A stretch of 25,917 bases of DNA from the NCBI GenBank assembly GCA_934402315.1, contig CAKRTS010000026.1:1-25917 (forward strand), read 5' to 3'. The stretch is from an uncultured Acetatifactor sp. (GTDB taxonomy: Bacteria > Bacillota > Clostridia > Lachnospirales > Lachnospiraceae). Each line of letters starts with the position of its first letter. Positions within the stretch are counted from its first letter, which is position 1. The notes beneath the pieces are model-generated. The model was not told where the DNA came from, ran no database searches, and saw only the letters and a program-made list of their open reading frames with translations. The translations under genes and the position numbers were made by a program. Positions 23,126 to 25,917 of the stretch are shown here, one piece after another.

Positions 23126-25255
23126 ATGAAAAGACTAGGGATGGCAATTTTGGGTATTCTGCTCTGTGCCCAGCTTGGCGGATGCGGCAAACCGGCACAA
23201 CAGACGGAGACAGTGTCCGGGTATGTCATTACGGAGATTGAGCTGCCTGACCCGAATGAAGATATCCCGGAGGAAGAGGAGTGGATCAGGGAGACGCAAT
23301 ATACGACAGTGGAAGGCACAATTATCCGCATCAGCGTTATTCAGGATCAGAATTATGTTAAGGGGACAAGGTATATTCAGACCCTGTCGGCTCCGTATGA
23401 GAAGTGGAAGACCTATGAGATAGAACATGGGATTGAGATAGAAGGACAGCCTTATGCGGTCGTGAACCAGATTGCTTCAGCACAGGGAGACATACTGTTG
23501 CTGTTGGGCTCGGAGACTAAATTCCTGTACGCAAAGTGGAAGGATGGCTGTGTAGTAAGCTATCGGGAGATTCCGATGATATGGGAGGCATCGAATCTGA
23601 ATTGGGCGCAGGATGACAAAGGAAATTCGTATTTTTATTCCGGGACTACATTATACGTTTACAATGAAGCGTTTGAAGCTATGCCGCAGTATCAGTCACA
23701 GACAGGGATTGAAGAACTGGTACAGTCTGCATCCGGTAAAAACGGAATGTGGATTGCCGATCCCTTAGGCGTAAACATGCCGAGAGGCTATCGGATGCAG
23801 GATTGGTCGGAGATAATTGCGGGCAAGGAAATGAGTTCCGGAAAGTTGCGGTATGGGAAGTTTGCCATTGACGATAATGACGGAATCTATTTTGCCAATC
23901 GGGAAGGACTATACAGATTTAAGAACACTCTGGAGGCAATGGCTGTATTTTTAGAGCAGAATATATGGGCAGATGAAATTAACGATTTGCAGTGTGCGGC
24001 GGACAATACTTTTTACCTGTTGGCAGCAGATGGGGGCAAGAGAAAGCTGTTGATTGCGAAAGAGGGGGAAGTGGAGACAGATAAAAGGCAGGAGATTGTG
24101 ATTGCCGGAAGCGCGACCCCTTTCACGGACAGGGTAATTCTGGATTTTAATAAGACGAACAAGGAATATTATGTGACTATGATTCCGTGGGATTCCGAGG
24201 AAGGTGCTACATACAATGATTTTGCCAATCGGATTCAATTGGAGGTTACTACCGGCGGTGGACCGGATCTGATCGAGGAAGAGATGATCAGGCTGAACAG
24301 CTTTGCGAAGAACGGGTATTTGATGCCGCTTACGGAGCTTTTGAACGGAAGGCAGGAAGAATTTGTCGATGGCGTGTTGGAGTCCGGCAAGGTCGGGGAA
24401 GAATATTACATGGTGCCATATGCGTTTGATTTGTATACAATGATGGCATTAAACGAAGTGGTGGGTGATAGACAGACATGGACGCTGCCTGAGCTTTGGC
24501 AGATTGCCGAGGAGAAAGAGGCGGAGATTTTTTTCATGGGTGCGAGAGCATGGGATATTATTTATTCCTGCGTTGCCATGGACGAGGAATCGAACAGATT
24601 TGTGGACTGGGAGCAAGGGATTTCTCACCTCGGAGAAGAGGAATTCATAGAACTGCTTAAGCTTTCAAAGCAATATGCAGACAGTCAGCGGGATTGGACT
24701 TCGGATCATGAGCTGGCGGATATGAAGGAAAGGCGGATTCTCAGCAAGCGGATATACGGATTCAATGGTATAGATTTGTATGCCGGGGACGTGAATGAGT
24801 TTGGCGATCAGTGTACCTTTATAGGATTTCCGGTGGAAAACGGAAGAGGAACCATGATTGGCGGAAGGGGCTTTGTGATGAATGCATCCTCGAAGTGTCA
24901 GGAAGGCGCAATACAATTTTTAAACTACCTCACCTCATGGGAGGTGCAAGACTCCATGCGGAAATACACCAGTGCTTTTCCGGCGAACAAAAAGGCGCTG
25001 GAGGGGCGTCTGCAGGAGATGAAAAAGAATTCGGAAGACAAAAACGCATCAATATATGATCGCCTGACGGAGGAACAGATAGAAGTGTTCTGGAATCTGC
25101 TGGAGAACAGCAGACCGCTAGGCAAGCAATATGCGGATATTATCAATATTTTATATGAGGAGACGGATGTTTACTACAATGATGCCAGATCAGCCGAGGA
25201 CACGGCAAAAATCATAGATAACAGAGTCCAGCTATATCTGGACGAGAATAGCTGA
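23126..25255 (+). CDS. Lipoprotein with propeller-like region and solute-binding domain
   Basis: Predicted surface lipoprotein of 709 aa. A signal peptide ends at the lipobox LGGC, with Cys20 as the lipidated residue. Residues about 30-320 hold repeated beta-type units with aromatic and DDxGxIYF-like patterns (QDDKGNSYFYSGTTLYVYN, DDNDGIYFANREGLYRF), suggesting a beta-propeller. From about 326 an ABC-type extracellular solute-binding domain begins (VILDFNKTNKEYYV, TTGGGPDLIEEE, GGRGFVMNASS). No permease or ATPase gene is nearby, so the transport role is unproven; it could sense or present a ligand. The start at 23126 is chosen for AAGGGG (23113-23118) and the signal peptide; the open frame begins earlier at 23090, inside the SGNH gene. 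The gene is visibly richer in A+T than those before it. Confidence 0.87.
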   Translation: MKRLGMAILGILLCAQLGGCGKPAQQTETVSGYVITEIELPDPNEDIPEEEEWIRETQYTTVEGTIIRISVIQDQNYVKGTRYIQTLSAPYEKWKTYEIEHGIEIEGQPYAVVNQIASAQGDILLLLGSETKFLYAKWKDGCVVSYREIPMIWEASNLNWAQDDKGNSYFYSGTTLYVYNEAFEAMPQYQSQTGIEELVQSASGKNGMWIADPLGVNMPRGYRMQDWSEIIAGKEMSSGKLRYGKFAIDDNDGIYFANREGLYRFKNTLEAMAVFLEQNIWADEINDLQCAADNTFYLLAADGGKRKLLIAKEGEVETDKRQEIVIAGSATPFTDRVILDFNKTNKEYYVTMIPWDSEEGATYNDFANRIQLEVTTGGGPDLIEEEMIRLNSFAKNGYLMPLTELLNGRQEEFVDGVLESGKVGEEYYMVPYAFDLYTMMALNEVVGDRQTWTLPELWQIAEEKEAEIFFMGARAWDIIYSCVAMDEESNRFVDWEQGISHLGEEEFIELLKLSKQYADSQRDWTSDHELADMKERRILSKRIYGFNGIDLYAGDVNEFGDQCTFIGFPVENGRGTMIGGRGFVMNASSKCQEGAIQFLNYLTSWEVQDSMRKYTSAFPANKKALEGRLQEMKKNSEDKNASIYDRLTEEQIEVFWNLLENSRPLGKQYADIINILYEETDVYYNDARSAEDTAKIIDNRVQLYLDENS

Positions 25256-25282
25256 TTGTTGATTTTCTACATTTGCAGAGCC

Positions 25283-25849
25283 TTATTCCAGCCCCACCTT
25301 GAAATAGGTGTAGCCGCTGTGAACGGGCTCTGTTTTCTTTTTCGCATCATCTACATTATCGTAGGCATATATCCACAAATAATGAATTTCAGTGTCTGAA
25401 TTTTCTTTCCACCAGTCTTCGGCATATCGGTAGAACTCGTCCTGCCAGATTGCGTCGGTGATTTTTTCAGGATGTTCTGCCACAAGATAAATTTCGTGAA
25501 CCTCCTGAAAGGCTTTGCTGTCATAGGTGGATTCGGAGGCATAGACCCAGTACGCGGAGGGCTCGGCGGCATCCGCAGGGGAAAAGAAAACCTCCCGTAT
25601 GAGGAAGAAGGCATTCAGTCCGAGGACAAGAGCGAGCAGCAGGCTTAAGAGCCTCACGGCGAGATGGTTTTTCCGGGCAGCCGTGGCAGCGGCATCGGAG
25701 GAGACTGTCCGCTCCTCGACGGAGGTAAGTGTTCCCTGCTCCAATGCGGTCATGGTCTGCTCGGGGCGATAGAGGTCATCGTAGGAGAGACCGAAGAGCT
25801 TTTTGAGCTCCGCAAAGACCGGGATGTCGGGGAAGTTTTTTCCGGTATC
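25283..25849 (-). pseudogene. Truncated HTH-transmembrane gene (5' end lost)
   Basis: The open frame from ATG 25753 encodes 156 aa: a hydrophobic helix (about 33-51, RLLSLLLALVLGLNAFFLI) then a roughly 105-residue exported domain rich in Trp and Tyr, of unknown function. Reading on upstream in the same frame gives about 31 more residues, ending at GAT 25849-25847, that match the second half of an XRE-type helix-turn-helix (DTGKNFPDIPVFAELKKLFG then SYDDLYRPEQT). Beyond that the frame reaches a TAA (25858-25856) and the match stops. The intact gene would have started with the first HTH helices. ATG 25753 has no good ribosome binding site, so this looks like a remnant cut by an insertion. A short re-initiated product cannot be excluded. 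Confidence 0.7.
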
Positions 25850-25873
25850 ACATAGTTAAAGATATTGGTATCA
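25844..25873. repeat. Direct repeat at a probable integration junction
   Basis: GGTATCA occurs at 25844-25850 and again at 25867-25873, in the same orientation and 23 bases apart. The repeats bracket the short stretch between the cut HTH gene and the end of the next reading frame. They could be recombinase-binding half sites or core-like repeats of an attachment site. Confidence 0.4.
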
Positions 25874-25874
25874 T

Positions 25875-25917
25875 TCAATCAATTTTGCCGATAAAGCGGT
25901 AGAAGATTTCTACCTCC
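25875..25917 (-). CDS. C-terminal end of a possible large serine recombinase (partial)
   Basis: Only the last 13 residues and the stop are in the window: EVEIFYRFIGKID, then TGA at 25877-25875. Tails of this kind (hydrophobic FYRFIG plus a charged end) are familiar from DUF4368-type large serine recombinases of Clostridia, as I recall them. The location next to a truncated gene fits a recombinase gene at the end of an integrated element. The assignment rests on a very short segment and on context. Confidence 0.4.
   Translation of the reverse strand, partial: EVEIFYRFIGKID

Overview
The window reads as the chromosome of a low-GC-lineage Clostridia member, most likely Lachnospiraceae. Supporting signs are strong AGGAGG-type ribosome binding sites, sigma-A promoters with 17-18 bp spacers, an aspS-gatCAB cluster, a glnS-DUF2225 pair, a ZTP riboswitch on a purO/purH operon, and small families typical of this group (DUF6106-like, DUF6062-like). 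Base composition is moderate (about half GC by eye) and falls noticeably in the last third of the window. No rRNA, tRNA or CRISPR array was seen.

Left part (1-5043): aspS, gatC, gatA and gatB form a tight operon for tRNA-dependent asparagine (and possibly glutamine) synthesis. It meets a minus-strand membrane protein gene (5021-5767) in a 23-bp tail-to-tail overlap. A divergent promoter region (5768-5977) serves that gene and a small two-helix membrane protein (5978-6478).

Centre (6479-14434) is a nucleotide block. guaB (IMP to XMP) has its own promoter and terminator. Next comes a large sensory GGDEF-EAL c-di-GMP enzyme, with an 11-bp palindrome in its leader. Its last codons hold a promoter that drives a ZTP riboswitch, which controls purO (IMP cyclohydrolase), a stand-alone AICAR transformylase and a DHH/DHHA1 phosphoesterase with an unassigned C-terminal domain. 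These purine enzymes perform AICAR to FAICAR to IMP, the steps whose substrate (Z nucleotides) the riboswitch senses.

Right-centre (14435-20655): glnS, a DUF2225 zinc protein and a MocR-type regulator run together and end at a bidirectional terminator shared with a small anchored acidic protein on the minus strand. A TetR regulator converges on a DUF6062-like protein that carries two copies of a Cys/His module.

Right part (20627-25255): a promoter drives an MBOAT acyltransferase, a membrane-anchored SGNH hydrolase and a large lipoprotein that joins a propeller-like region to a solute-binding domain. The first two form a classic pair for O-acylating an extracellular polymer.

Right edge (25283-25917): a minus-strand HTH-plus-transmembrane gene is cut off within its helix-turn-helix. 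Just beyond the cut is the last stretch of another minus-strand reading frame whose tail resembles large serine recombinases. This looks like the attachment junction of an integrated mobile element whose body lies outside the window.
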